A stretch of 16,357 bases of DNA, from assembly GCA_003510765.1 (NCBI GenBank), contig DOKV01000166.1, forward strand, positions 1-16,357, in the 5' to 3' direction. A program made the position numbers and the translations under genes. This document shows, piece after piece, positions 1-5,012 of this stretch. The notes under the pieces were generated by a model that was not told where the DNA came from, searched no databases, and was given only the letters and a program-made list of their open reading frames with translations. The DNA comes from Clostridiaceae bacterium. GTDB lineage: Bacteria > Bacillota > Clostridia > Clostridiales > Clostridiaceae. Numbering within the stretch: position 1 is the first letter of the stretch; each line of letters opens with the position of its first letter.

Positions 1-105
1 AGTGAACGAAGTGGGAAAGTGTATTTTAGAAAAAATGGTGTGACGAAAGGATATCTCATGATTCATGTGGGCACCATGACCCTGGATTATCGTTCCTTGC
101 CATGA
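1..105 (+). CDS. C-terminal fragment of a GspH/FimT-like pseudopilin (5' end outside window)
   Basis: An open frame runs from the first base to a TGA at 103-105 and gives 34 residues ending VGTMTLDYRSLP. The pattern of short beta strands (SGKVYFRKNG, then YLMIHVGTMTLDYR) resembles the end of GspH/FimT/ComGD-type pseudopilins, where a glycine-turn-strand motif closes the C-terminal beta domain. The next three genes are short proteins with an N-terminal hydrophobic helix, which supports membership of a pilin or competence operon. The N-terminal prepilin helix is outside the window, so the family call rests on a short tail and on context. The next gene starts 17 bp downstream. Confidence 0.55.
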   Translation, partial: SERSGKVYFRKNGVTKGYLMIHVGTMTLDYRSLP

Positions 106-121
106 AATGAGGTGAAGGTTT

Positions 122-523
122 ATGAAGAAGAGTTATCCAGGGGGCGTGAGTATATTTTTTTTAGGAGCTATGCTCCTATTGTTTTCCTTATTTCATCAAT
201 TGACCCAGGAAGCCGTGTTCATCAGGTATAAAAAAGAGGAACTCTTTGGACTGCTTACTTTTGATTATGCATTAGAAAGTGCGTATTTACAGCTCTATCA
301 TGGGGAGCCTTTAAGCACTTCATATCCTGTAAAAGACTCGATGAAGGAGACAATAGATAGAAGGTTGTCCTATGCTTTTGTTATAGAAGACCAAGAAGAT
401 CGATGGATTCTTTTCGGGGCTGTAGAGGGAAAGAAAAGGGGGCATTATGAAATCAAAAAAGGTCCGGGGGAGCATATTATTTTCGCTACTCCAGCAGATG
501 TTCATGACCTTGTTGATCCTTAG
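122..523 (+). CDS. Minor pilin-like membrane-anchored protein (133 aa)
   Basis: The ATG at 122 follows AGGTGA (110-115) with 6-nt spacing. Residues 1-8 (MKKSYPGG) are short and basic and are followed by a hydrophobic helix at about 9-25, then a soluble domain rich in charged residues. This is the layout of type IV minor pilins/ComGE-GG-like proteins: a leader ending in glycine, a helix for pilus packing, and a periplasm-facing or extracellular domain. The glutamate expected at +5 after the cleavage glycine is absent (VSIFF follows), as happens in some minor pilins. The last 77 bp overlap the next gene in another frame, so the C-terminal segment after about residue 108 may be poorly constrained. 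No specific family was recognised; the call rests on architecture and operon position. Confidence 0.6.
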   Translation: MKKSYPGGVSIFFLGAMLLLFSLFHQLTQEAVFIRYKKEELFGLLTFDYALESAYLQLYHGEPLSTSYPVKDSMKETIDRRLSYAFVIEDQEDRWILFGAVEGKKRGHYEIKKGPGEHIIFATPADVHDLVDP

Positions 524-887
524 CATCACCTTCAGACTCTATGCTGGCGTTGTGAAGGACTATTATGAACTGGTGCAGTTTTTTAAGCACACGGATTATG
601 CCTATCATGCTTTTGAAGTGTTAAAAATCCAGTTGTACAATCATGTGGAATCCATGGAGCTTCAAGGGAATGTCTTGTTCATTGAAAAAAGCAGTATCGT
701 ACCAGGAAGAACTATTAGACTTTTGCAACGAGATCGGCGACTGATTTTTGTGTTTGAAGGGGGGACCATACAAGAAGTCTGCCATGATGTGACCAAAGTT
801 AATATGAGAAGAGAAGGACAAGTGCTGTATATTGAACTGGTTTTTCCTAGTGTAACCTATGAAAGGGGGTTTTATATTGCGCCATAA
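447..887 (+). CDS. Minor pilin-like protein (ComGF-like layout, 146 aa)
   Basis: The start ATG at 447 lies inside the preceding gene but has a good ribosome site, AAGGGGG at 436-442 with 4-nt spacing. The N-terminus MKSKKVRG is basic and ends in glycine; residues 9-31 are hydrophobic (SILFSLLQQMFMTLLILS and following). The rest is a soluble domain with alternating beta-like segments such as RLIFVFEGG and VLYIELVFP. This fits a prepilin-peptidase substrate assembled into a type IV pilus or competence pseudopilus. The residue at +5 after the putative cleavage glycine is Ser, not Glu. In Bacillus the comparable position of the comG operon encodes ComGF; assigning that name here would need a profile search. 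The gene overlaps the next one by 11 bp if the TTG start at 877 is used. Confidence 0.6.
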   Translation: MKSKKVRGSILFSLLQQMFMTLLILSITFRLYAGVVKDYYELVQFFKHTDYAYHAFEVLKIQLYNHVESMELQGNVLFIEKSSIVPGRTIRLLQRDRRLIFVFEGGTIQEVCHDVTKVNMRREGQVLYIELVFPSVTYERGFYIAP

Positions 888-1269
888 AAGAGGGAGTGTT
901 TTTTATGGGGTCCTTCTGATGGTCCTTATTAGTTCCGTTTTTGTGAGATCTCACAGGCTCCTTAGAAGTCACCAGTACATTGAAGGAGGCATCTATTCTG
1001 TGGATGCCCTGATGCATGGTTTCCAGGAAGATCTCTTGAGCCTTGAGGAGGCCTTAAATAAGCGCTTTGAAGACCCAACGATTTTGATACAACAATTAGA
1101 TCTTCGGAAAACCATTGTACAAGGAGATTTTACTATTACCTTCGCAAACAAGTATAATGAAGAAAACAGATATCTGATTCTGGTTTATGATGGACGTACC
1201 CGTCACAGAAGAAGAGTATCGTTAATGACGACTCCGGAAGGAATTCAATTAAAAAGTGTGGAGGTGTAA
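877..1269 (+). CDS. Minor pilin-like protein with TTG start (130 aa)
   Basis: The frame also has an ATG at 859, but nothing like a ribosome site precedes it. A TTG at 877 sits 7-8 nt after AAAGGGGG (862-869) and yields MRHKRGSVFYGVLLMVLISS, which matches the leader layout of the upstream sibling (basic, RGS, then hydrophobic helix). I therefore prefer 877. The helix covers about residues 7-22, followed by a soluble domain with several basic residues (HRLLRSHQY, GRTRHRRRVS). It lacks the +5 glutamate typical of major pilins. It is the last pilin-type gene before aroK, which begins 3 bp after this stop. No specific family was recognised; it is probably a ComGG/GspK-type minor component. Confidence 0.6.
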   Translation: MRHKRGSVFYGVLLMVLISSVFVRSHRLLRSHQYIEGGIYSVDALMHGFQEDLLSLEEALNKRFEDPTILIQQLDLRKTIVQGDFTITFANKYNEENRYLILVYDGRTRHRRRVSLMTTPEGIQLKSVEV

Positions 1270-1272
1270 GAC

Positions 1273-1767
1273 TTGAAAAATGTATATCTCGTTGGCATGC
1301 CTGGCTCTGGAAAAACTACACTGGGACTCCTTTTAGCAGAAAAGTTAGGGTATCAGTGGGTGGATACGGATCAAGAAATTACTAGGAGGTGGGGTGAAAC
1401 GCCCGAGGACATTATTGAGCACCAAGGGGAAGAAGCCTTTCGCGTGCTAGAAAAGCGCTTGATGGATGACCTCATGGATACAAAGGAGCTGGTGGTATCC
1501 ACAGGAGGAGGACTCCCCCTGTACCATGACTTCATGAGCATCATGAATGAACAGGGCATTACGGTGTATTTGGAAGTGCCTGTTGAAGCATTATGGGAAC
1601 GCATTAAGAGGCAAGGAGGACGTCCTCTATCAAAGACCATGGAAGACTTAAAAAGATTAATGGGCGAGCGTAAGAGTATCTATGAGAAAGCGCAAATTAT
1701 TTTGCCTATTGAAGGAGCGCACCAAGACTTGGTGAGTCTTTTAATTAAAGAATTACAGAAAGTATAG
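1273..1767 (+). CDS. aroK: Shikimate kinase
   Basis: The enzyme phosphorylates shikimate at the 3-hydroxyl using ATP, the fifth step of the chorismate pathway, in the cytoplasm. The 164-residue length is normal for a single-domain AroK. Visible motifs are the P-loop GMPGSGKTT (8-16), DTDQEI (31-36) with the shikimate-binding Asp33, GEEAFR with Arg57, STGGG (76-80), and the lid arginine in GGRPLS (115-120). It starts at TTG 1273, 6 nt after a strong GGAGGTG (1260-1266); no ATG alternative keeps the P-loop strand. It follows the pilin genes by 3 bp and is probably co-transcribed with them, a linkage seen in other clostridia. The genes that often follow aroK in relatives (aroQ, an Xaa-Pro peptidase) are absent here. 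Confidence 0.95.
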   Translation: MKNVYLVGMPGSGKTTLGLLLAEKLGYQWVDTDQEITRRWGETPEDIIEHQGEEAFRVLEKRLMDDLMDTKELVVSTGGGLPLYHDFMSIMNEQGITVYLEVPVEALWERIKRQGGRPLSKTMEDLKRLMGERKSIYEKAQIILPIEGAHQDLVSLLIKELQKV

Positions 1768-1771
1768 CTCA

Positions 1772-1903
1772 ATGGAGAAGAAATATGATGCTGTAGGTGT
1801 GGACTTTCCAGAACTGAAGCCATTGATTATAAAGAATGTGCTCAAAAGAAAGGTGCGCATTGTGAAGAAGAATCTGAAGACCAAGGTTCTTGGTCGTGGG
1901 TAA
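1772..1903 (+). CDS. Possible small basic protein, 43 codons, unrecognised
   Basis: An ATG 4 bp after the aroK stop opens a 43-codon frame ending at TAA 1901-1903. The product begins MEKKYDAVGVDFPELKPL and has a strongly basic second half (KNVLKRKVRIVKKNLKTK) with no cysteines and no clear membrane helix. The ribosome site is poor: only a weak AGAAAG lies upstream, so translation would depend on coupling to aroK. I do not recognise the family. It may be a real small nucleic-acid-binding protein, a decayed remnant, or chance. No other reading frame in this stretch is convincing, and an intrinsic terminator follows at 1998-2034. Confidence 0.3.
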   Translation: MEKKYDAVGVDFPELKPLIIKNVLKRKVRIVKKNLKTKVLGRG

Positions 1904-1926
1904 CGTAAAAGTAGATGCATAAAGAA

Positions 1927-1964
1927 CATGTCCAAGGAGTCCTTTACCAGAAGTCTTGGGCATG
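1927..1964 (+). other. RNA hairpin in the aroK 3' region
   Basis: CATGTCCAAG (1927-1936) pairs with CTTGGGCATG (1955-1964), 10 bp with one G-U, around an 18-nt loop. It has no T-run after it and lies 34 bp before the terminator at 1998-2034. It could protect the transcript 3' end or belong to a small RNA. The copies of AAAGTGC at 1972-1978 and 1988-1994 form a short direct repeat just downstream. Function is unknown. Confidence 0.4.
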
Positions 1965-1997
1965 AAATCGGAAAGTGCACAGAAATAAAGTGCCATA

Positions 1998-2034
1998 AGA
2001 GCCTTTGGATGCGTTGCTAACAAAGGCTCTTTTT
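1998..2034 (+). terminator. Intrinsic terminator after aroK/small ORF
   Basis: AGAGCCTTTG (1998-2007) and CAAAGGCTCT (2021-2030) form a perfect 10-bp stem with a 13-nt loop, followed directly by T's (2030-2034). This is a standard Rho-independent terminator and likely ends the pilin-aroK transcript. Confidence 0.85.
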
Positions 2035-2112
2035 CCTGTGGTCATTGGATTTTCCTGGGGGAGAAAAGAGAATGCGAGGTAGAGACTTCGCCAAGGAAAG
2101 AAGAGAGAAGTC

Positions 2113-2138
2113 CTGGAAAAGGCAGATCCCTTTTCCAG
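2113..2138 (+). repeat. Perfect 10-bp inverted repeat
   Basis: CTGGAAAAGG at 2113-2122 is the exact reverse complement of CCTTTTCCAG at 2129-2138, separated by 6 nt. There is no T-run, so it is not a terminator. It is the strongest stem of the structured stretch before efp and stacks directly on the GACTTC/GAAGTC stem at 2084-2112. Confidence 0.6.
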
Positions 2139-2152
2139 AGACCTTGGGAGAT

Positions 2153-2188
2153 CCCTAAAAAAAGAAGCTGCGATTCTCTTTTTTAGGG
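2153..2188. repeat. A/T-rich 14-bp stem with one bulge
   Basis: CCCTAAAAAAAGAA (2153-2166) pairs with TTCTCTTTTTTAGGG (2174-2188), one extra base bulged, 7-nt loop. The runs of A and T lie inside the stem, so on either strand it only loosely resembles a terminator. It may act as a weak bidirectional terminator or be part of a folded RNA. Confidence 0.45.
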
Positions 2189-2283
2189 AAATGCTGGACT
2201 GGGCTTGCCAGCTTTTACCACGATGGCTGATGAAAGAAGCTTTTTTGTGAGAGAGTTTATTTTTTGGTTCCCATAAGGATTGA

Positions 2284-2312
2284 TTGCATATTGGAAGGCA
2301 ATCTGATAAAAT
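2284..2312 (+). promoter_or_regulatory. Candidate sigma-A promoter for efp (extended -10)
   Basis: TTGCAT (-35, 2284-2289) and TAAAAT (-10, 2307-2312) are separated by 17 nt, and TGA immediately precedes the -10, giving an extended -10 element. The start point would be near 2319, leaving a leader of about 130 nt before the efp ATG. It lies downstream of the aroK terminator, so efp needs its own promoter. Confidence 0.6.
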
Positions 2313-2353
2313 ATCATTGGTAAATTCCTAAGAATATGAACATATAGTGGATA

Positions 2354-2410
2354 AGAAGGAGCACGCAATTATTCCTTCTATTCATGTAGCTCACCAGGCA
2401 TAGACCTGGT
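2354..2410 (+). promoter_or_regulatory. efp 5' leader with two hairpins
   Basis: AGAAGGA (2354-2360)/TCCTTCT (2373-2379) and ACCAGG (2393-2398)/CCTGGT (2405-2410) are both perfect stems inside the predicted efp leader. The first sequesters a Shine-Dalgarno-like AGAAGGAG. No anti-terminator or T-run is seen, and no known riboswitch consensus was recognised. The real efp ribosome site GGAGGT (2437-2442) is outside both stems. Confidence 0.4.
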
Positions 2411-2448
2411 ATTTCCCATGTAAATGGATAATTATTGGAGGTAACGAA

Positions 2449-3006
2449 ATGATTTCAGCAAGTGATTTAAGAAAAGGAACAACGTTTGAACATGAAGGAA
2501 ATGTCTTTGTGGTCATTGACTTTTTACATGTAAAACCAGGTAAAGGCGCAGCCTTTGTTCGAACAAAGCTTAGAAATGTTATTCTAGGTGGGATGACAGA
2601 AACAACCTTTAACCCATCCACAAAGCTTCAAGAAGCAGTGATTGAAAGAAAAGAAATGCAGTATCTCTACAATGATGGAGAGCTCTATTACTTCATGGAC
2701 CAAGAAACCTTCGAGCAAATTCCACTGAATTATGAAAAAGTGGAAGAAGCCATCAAGTTCTTGAAAGAGAATAATTTTGCTGTGATCAAGTTTTATAAGA
2801 ACGAAGCCTTCTCTGTAGAAGCACCAAACTTTGTGGAACTTCAAGTAACAGAAACAGAACCAGGGGTAAAAGGAAACACTGCAACCAATGCATTAAAGCC
2901 TGCCACCGTTGAAACTGGTGCCATGGTTATGGTGCCCTTCTTCATCAATGAAGGAGATGCTATTCGTGTAGATACACGAACCGGGGAATATATGGAAAGA
3001 GTCTAG
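2449..3006 (+). CDS. efp: Translation elongation factor P
   Basis: EF-P binds stalled ribosomes between the P and E sites and stimulates peptide bond formation at polyproline stretches. The 185-residue length and three beta-barrel domains are standard. The tip loop KPGKGAAF (29-36) is conserved and Lys32 is the position that is post-translationally modified in related proteins; no modification enzyme is in the window. The KOW-like N-terminal domain covers about 1-62, and the two OB-type domains run from about 65 to the end, with the usual C-terminal [13 protein letters not shown]. The ATG at 2449 follows GGAGGT (2437-2442). It has its own promoter and terminator. In relatives it is commonly followed by the spoIIIA operon, which is missing here. 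Confidence 0.97.
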   Translation: MISASDLRKGTTFEHEGNVFVVIDFLHVKPGKGAAFVRTKLRNVILGGMTETTFNPSTKLQEAVIERKEMQYLYNDGELYYFMDQETFEQIPLNYEKVEEAIKFLKENNFAVIKFYKNEAFSVEAPNFVELQVTETEPGVKGNTATNALKPATVETGAMVMVPFFINEGDAIRVDTRTGEYMERV

Positions 3007-3016
3007 GTTGCTAGAC
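3001..3016 (+). repeat. Short hairpin overlapping the efp stop codon
   Basis: GTCTAG (3001-3006) and CTAGAC (3011-3016) form a perfect 6-bp stem with a GTTG loop, and the first arm contains the TAG stop. An A-run follows, but no T-run, so it is not itself a terminator. Confidence 0.45.
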
Positions 3017-3055
3017 ATAAAAAAAGCCCTTTGACAATTGAACAGAGTAGATTCG

Positions 3056-3088
3056 CTGAGCCCGGTGTATCTCTGGGCTCAGTTTTTT
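3056..3088 (+). terminator. Intrinsic terminator after efp
   Basis: CTGAGCCC (3056-3063) pairs perfectly with GGGCTCAG (3075-3082) across an 11-nt loop, and TTTTTT follows at 3083-3088. It separates efp from the Asp23-family gene. Confidence 0.9.
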
Positions 3089-3118
3089 ATTTCCTAGGGC
3101 TAGAATGAGATGAAGCAC

Positions 3119-3136
3119 TTGAATTTAGCTATTCAA
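3119..3136 (+). promoter_or_regulatory. Inverted repeat abutting the -35 box (candidate operator)
   Basis: TTGAAT (3119-3124) and ATTCAA (3131-3136) are exact inverted copies around 6 nt and end at the base before the -35 hexamer. The spacing suits a dimeric regulator, but no regulator can be named from the sequence. Confidence 0.3.
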
Positions 3137-3165
3137 TTGCTTATAAAAGTTCAATTTGATATAAT
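3137..3165 (+). promoter_or_regulatory. Sigma-A promoter for the Asp23-family gene
   Basis: TTGCTT (3137-3142) and a consensus TATAAT (3160-3165) are 17 nt apart, with TGA directly before the -10 (extended -10). The start would be near 3172, giving a short leader to the ATG at 3205. It is the strongest promoter match in the window. Confidence 0.75.
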
Positions 3166-3204
3166 TAATCCAAATAGACCCGCAGGTATTTAGGAGGAAT
3201 AGAA

Positions 3205-3591
3205 ATGAGTGAGAATGTAAAGAAAGGCCAAGGCCATGGCGTAGTGAAGATCTCTGAAGATGTGGTTGGCGTTATTGCAGGTATTGCAGCCAGTGAAGTT
3301 GAAGGGATCCAAGGACTCCACCCTACACTTACAGGCGGTATAACTCAAGTCGTCACTGGAAAGAGAAATGTCACCAAAGGTGTAAAAGTCACTGTAGGAG
3401 AACAAGATGCCATCATTGACATGATTGTGAGCATCGAATACGGATTTAAAATTCCTGAGGTGGTGGCCAAAGCCCAGGCCAATGTAAAAGAAACCGTGGA
3501 GACTATCACAGGACTGAAGGTTTCTGCCGTCAATGTCTATGTGCAGAATATATTTGTGAAAGAAAAAGAAGCCAAGTCCAAGGAAAAATAG
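3205..3591 (+). CDS. Asp23/Gls24 family envelope stress response protein
   Basis: The 128-residue product belongs to the Asp23/Gls24 family (DUF322), abundant small proteins linked to cell-envelope stress and, in staphylococci, anchored at the membrane by a partner. Family hallmarks are the opening GVVKISEDVVGVIAGIAASEVEG (residues 12-34), the central KGVKVTVGEQDAIIDMIVSIEYG, the segment PEVVAKAQANVKETVETITGL, and VNVYVQNI. There is no signal peptide and no membrane helix; the tail is lysine-rich. The ATG at 3205 follows TAGGAGGA (3191-3198). It is equivalent to Bacillus yqhY, which lies just before nusB, and here has its own promoter and terminator. Confidence 0.93.
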   Translation: MSENVKKGQGHGVVKISEDVVGVIAGIAASEVEGIQGLHPTLTGGITQVVTGKRNVTKGVKVTVGEQDAIIDMIVSIEYGFKIPEVVAKAQANVKETVETITGLKVSAVNVYVQNIFVKEKEAKSKEK

Positions 3592-3596
3592 AAAGA

Positions 3597-3623
3597 AACC
3601 CTCTTGAAAGAAGAGGGTTTTTT
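3597..3623 (+). terminator. Intrinsic terminator between the Asp23-family gene and nusB
   Basis: AACCCTCTT (3597-3605) pairs with AAGAGGGTT (3611-3619) across a GAAAG loop, with a T-run to 3623. It begins 6 bp after the upstream stop. No promoter was seen between it and nusB (3667), so nusB may depend on read-through. Confidence 0.85.
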
Positions 3624-3666
3624 GAAGTGATACATCGTTAAAACAAGGAGGGGGCAAAAGCCCTTT

Positions 3667-4095
3667 ATGAAGCATATGAGAAAAAGAACCAGAGAAATTG
3701 CCATGGAGCTCTTGTACCAAAGCACCATGAATGAAAAAAGCGTTGAGGAGCTCATGGATGACTATTTTGAAGACAACCATGAAGACCTTCGAGAAGACAC
3801 GGATCTTCCTTATTTGGAGACCATCTTAAAAGGGGTCATAAATCATAAGGAAGAGCTAGATGCACTCATTGAAAGCCATTTGGTCAAATGGAAGCTTTCA
3901 AGGATTTCTAAGATCAACTTGAGTATTCTTAGGCTAAGTGCCTTTGAACTACTCCATATGGAAGACATTCCGCCTAATGTATCGATTTTTGAAGCTGTGG
4001 AACTGTCTAAAAAGTATTCCGATGATACCGCGGGCTCATTCATCAACGGGGTGTTAGACAAAATAGGCAAAAATCAAGAAGGGTCTAAGGGTTAA
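3667..4095 (+). CDS. nusB: Transcription antitermination factor NusB
   Basis: NusB binds boxA RNA with ribosomal protein S10 and promotes antitermination of rRNA transcription. At 142 residues it has normal length. The all-helical fold is visible through RKRTREIAMELLYQ (5-18), the central ILKGVINHKEELDALIESHL, and the conserved RISKINLSILRLSAFELLHMEDIPPNVSIFEAVELSK region followed by FINGVLDKI. The ATG at 3667 is 12 nt from the end of the SD (AAGGAGGGGG, 3645-3654), which is longer than usual; a small GGGC-AAAA-GCCC hairpin lies in this spacer. It is the first gene of the run to recN, and the terminator just upstream could limit its expression. Confidence 0.95.
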   Translation: MKHMRKRTREIAMELLYQSTMNEKSVEELMDDYFEDNHEDLREDTDLPYLETILKGVINHKEELDALIESHLVKWKLSRISKINLSILRLSAFELLHMEDIPPNVSIFEAVELSKKYSDDTAGSFINGVLDKIGKNQEGSKG

Positions 4096-4137
4096 TGGAT
4101 CTGGTTCAGGCTTTTATTCGTTGACAAGGAGGTATTT

Positions 4138-4986
4138 ATGTCCGAAATAATAAATGTGTCAGCCCTGGCGAAAATGGAAAAAGAGAAGCTGAAGAAAAAG
4201 ATTGATGGCTATAAGAATCAAGGGATGCCCATCCCAACCTTAGCCACGGTGTTGGTGGGAGAAGATCCAGGATCTGTGTACTATATGGATATGCAGAAGA
4301 AAAACCTGGAATCCCTAGGGGGAACCATGCTTAAAATGACCCTATCTAGCGATGTATCTGAAGAGGAACTTCTCGCCATCATTGGAGAGCTCAATAGTGA
4401 TGAGAACGTTCATGGCATTATGGTGCTCTTTCCTTTGCCCAAGCATATCAGCGAAGATAAAGTGGCCATGGCCATCCATAAGGATAAAGATGTAGATGGT
4501 GTCAATCCTATCAACATAGGTCTTTTGGCCTCCACCTCTGGCGGAGTTGCCCCTTGTACACCATCCAGTGTAGTTGAAATTTTAAAAGGGACACTGGGGG
4601 CGTTAAAAGGAAAAGAAGCCGTGATCATTGGCCGAAGTAACATTGTGGGGAAACCCTTGATTCAGCTACTGCTGAGAGAGCATATGACCGTTACGGTTTG
4701 TCATTCTAGAACGGTGGCCTTGAAAGAAGTGGCCAGCAGTCACGATATTCTCATTACAGCCATGGGTAGACCCAAGATGATCACCAAAGAGTATGTAAAA
4801 GAAGGTGCTGTGGTCATTGACGTGGGGACTTCAGAGCTGGAAGGGAAAATTGTGGGAGACTGTGACCTAGACAGTGTCATGGAAAAAGCTTCTAAAGTAA
4901 CAAAGGTTCCAGGAGGCGTGGGTACATTAACCACCACCATCCTCATGAGAACTTTACTAGATCTTTATGAAAAAACCTTGGTGTAA
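4138..4986 (+). CDS. folD: Bifunctional methylenetetrahydrofolate dehydrogenase/cyclohydrolase
   Basis: FolD interconverts 5,10-methylene-THF and 10-formyl-THF using NADP in the cytoplasm. The 282-residue length is typical. Motifs: the N-terminal folate domain with VGEDPGSVYY (40-49), DKDVDGVNPINIG, TPSSVVEIL, the Rossmann motif GRSNIVGKPL, and the C-terminal VPGGVGTLTT. The segment after the conserved Tyr reads YYMDMQKKNLESLG: E. coli has a catalytic Lys four residues after its Tyr, and here the aligned residue is Met or Gln, with lysines one or two places later. The usual PGGVGPMT is PGGVGTLT. It starts at ATG 4138, after AAGGAGGT (4124-4131), 42 bp after nusB. The family call is secure; catalytic details deserve a check. 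Confidence 0.95.
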   Translation: MSEIINVSALAKMEKEKLKKKIDGYKNQGMPIPTLATVLVGEDPGSVYYMDMQKKNLESLGGTMLKMTLSSDVSEEELLAIIGELNSDENVHGIMVLFPLPKHISEDKVAMAIHKDKDVDGVNPINIGLLASTSGGVAPCTPSSVVEILKGTLGALKGKEAVIIGRSNIVGKPLIQLLLREHMTVTVCHSRTVALKEVASSHDILITAMGRPKMITKEYVKEGAVVIDVGTSELEGKIVGDCDLDSVMEKASKVTKVPGGVGTLTTTILMRTLLDLYEKTLV

Positions 4987-5012
4987 AATTTCATAGAGAA
5001 TGGAGGGGACCC

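Larger units (their letters stand above)
2035..2280 (+). other. Gene-free stretch with clustered inverted repeats (possible structured RNA)
   Basis: No credible ORF is present. Several stems can form in order: TTTTC (2050-2054) with GAAAA (2063-2067); GACTTC (2084-2089) with GAAGTC (2107-2112); a perfect CTGGAAAAGG (2113-2122)/CCTTTTCCAG (2129-2138) hairpin with a 6-nt loop; CCAAGG (2091-2096) with CCTTGG (2142-2147), which is incompatible with the GACTTC stem unless a pseudoknot forms; CCCTAAAAAAAGAA (2153-2166) with a one-base-bulged partner (2174-2188); and GCTGG/CCAGC (2193-2197/2208-2212) followed by TTTT. I do not recognise a known riboswitch, T-box, 6S, SRP or tmRNA signature. It may be an unannotated small RNA or the scar of lost genes. 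Confidence 0.4.

Noticed and set aside
1753..2023. Two overlapping minus-strand frames of 75 and 84 residues
   Set aside because: They run through the terminator stem at 1998-2030 and the aroK stop, lack good ribosome sites and show no motif.
2183..2368. 61-residue minus-strand frame in the efp upstream region
   Set aside because: It reads back through the predicted efp promoter and one arm of an A/T-rich stem, with no ribosome site or motif.
3026..3052. Sequence resembling the end of a 16S-23S spacer (CTTTGACAATTGAACAGAG)
   Set aside because: Only a short similarity; no rRNA sequence is near, and the downstream terminator explains the stretch as an efp 3' region.
3190..3780. 196-residue open frame on the minus strand
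   Set aside because: It is antisense to the Asp23 gene, a terminator and nusB, all well supported; its composition (Phe/His-rich) is typical of a shadow frame and it shows no known motif.
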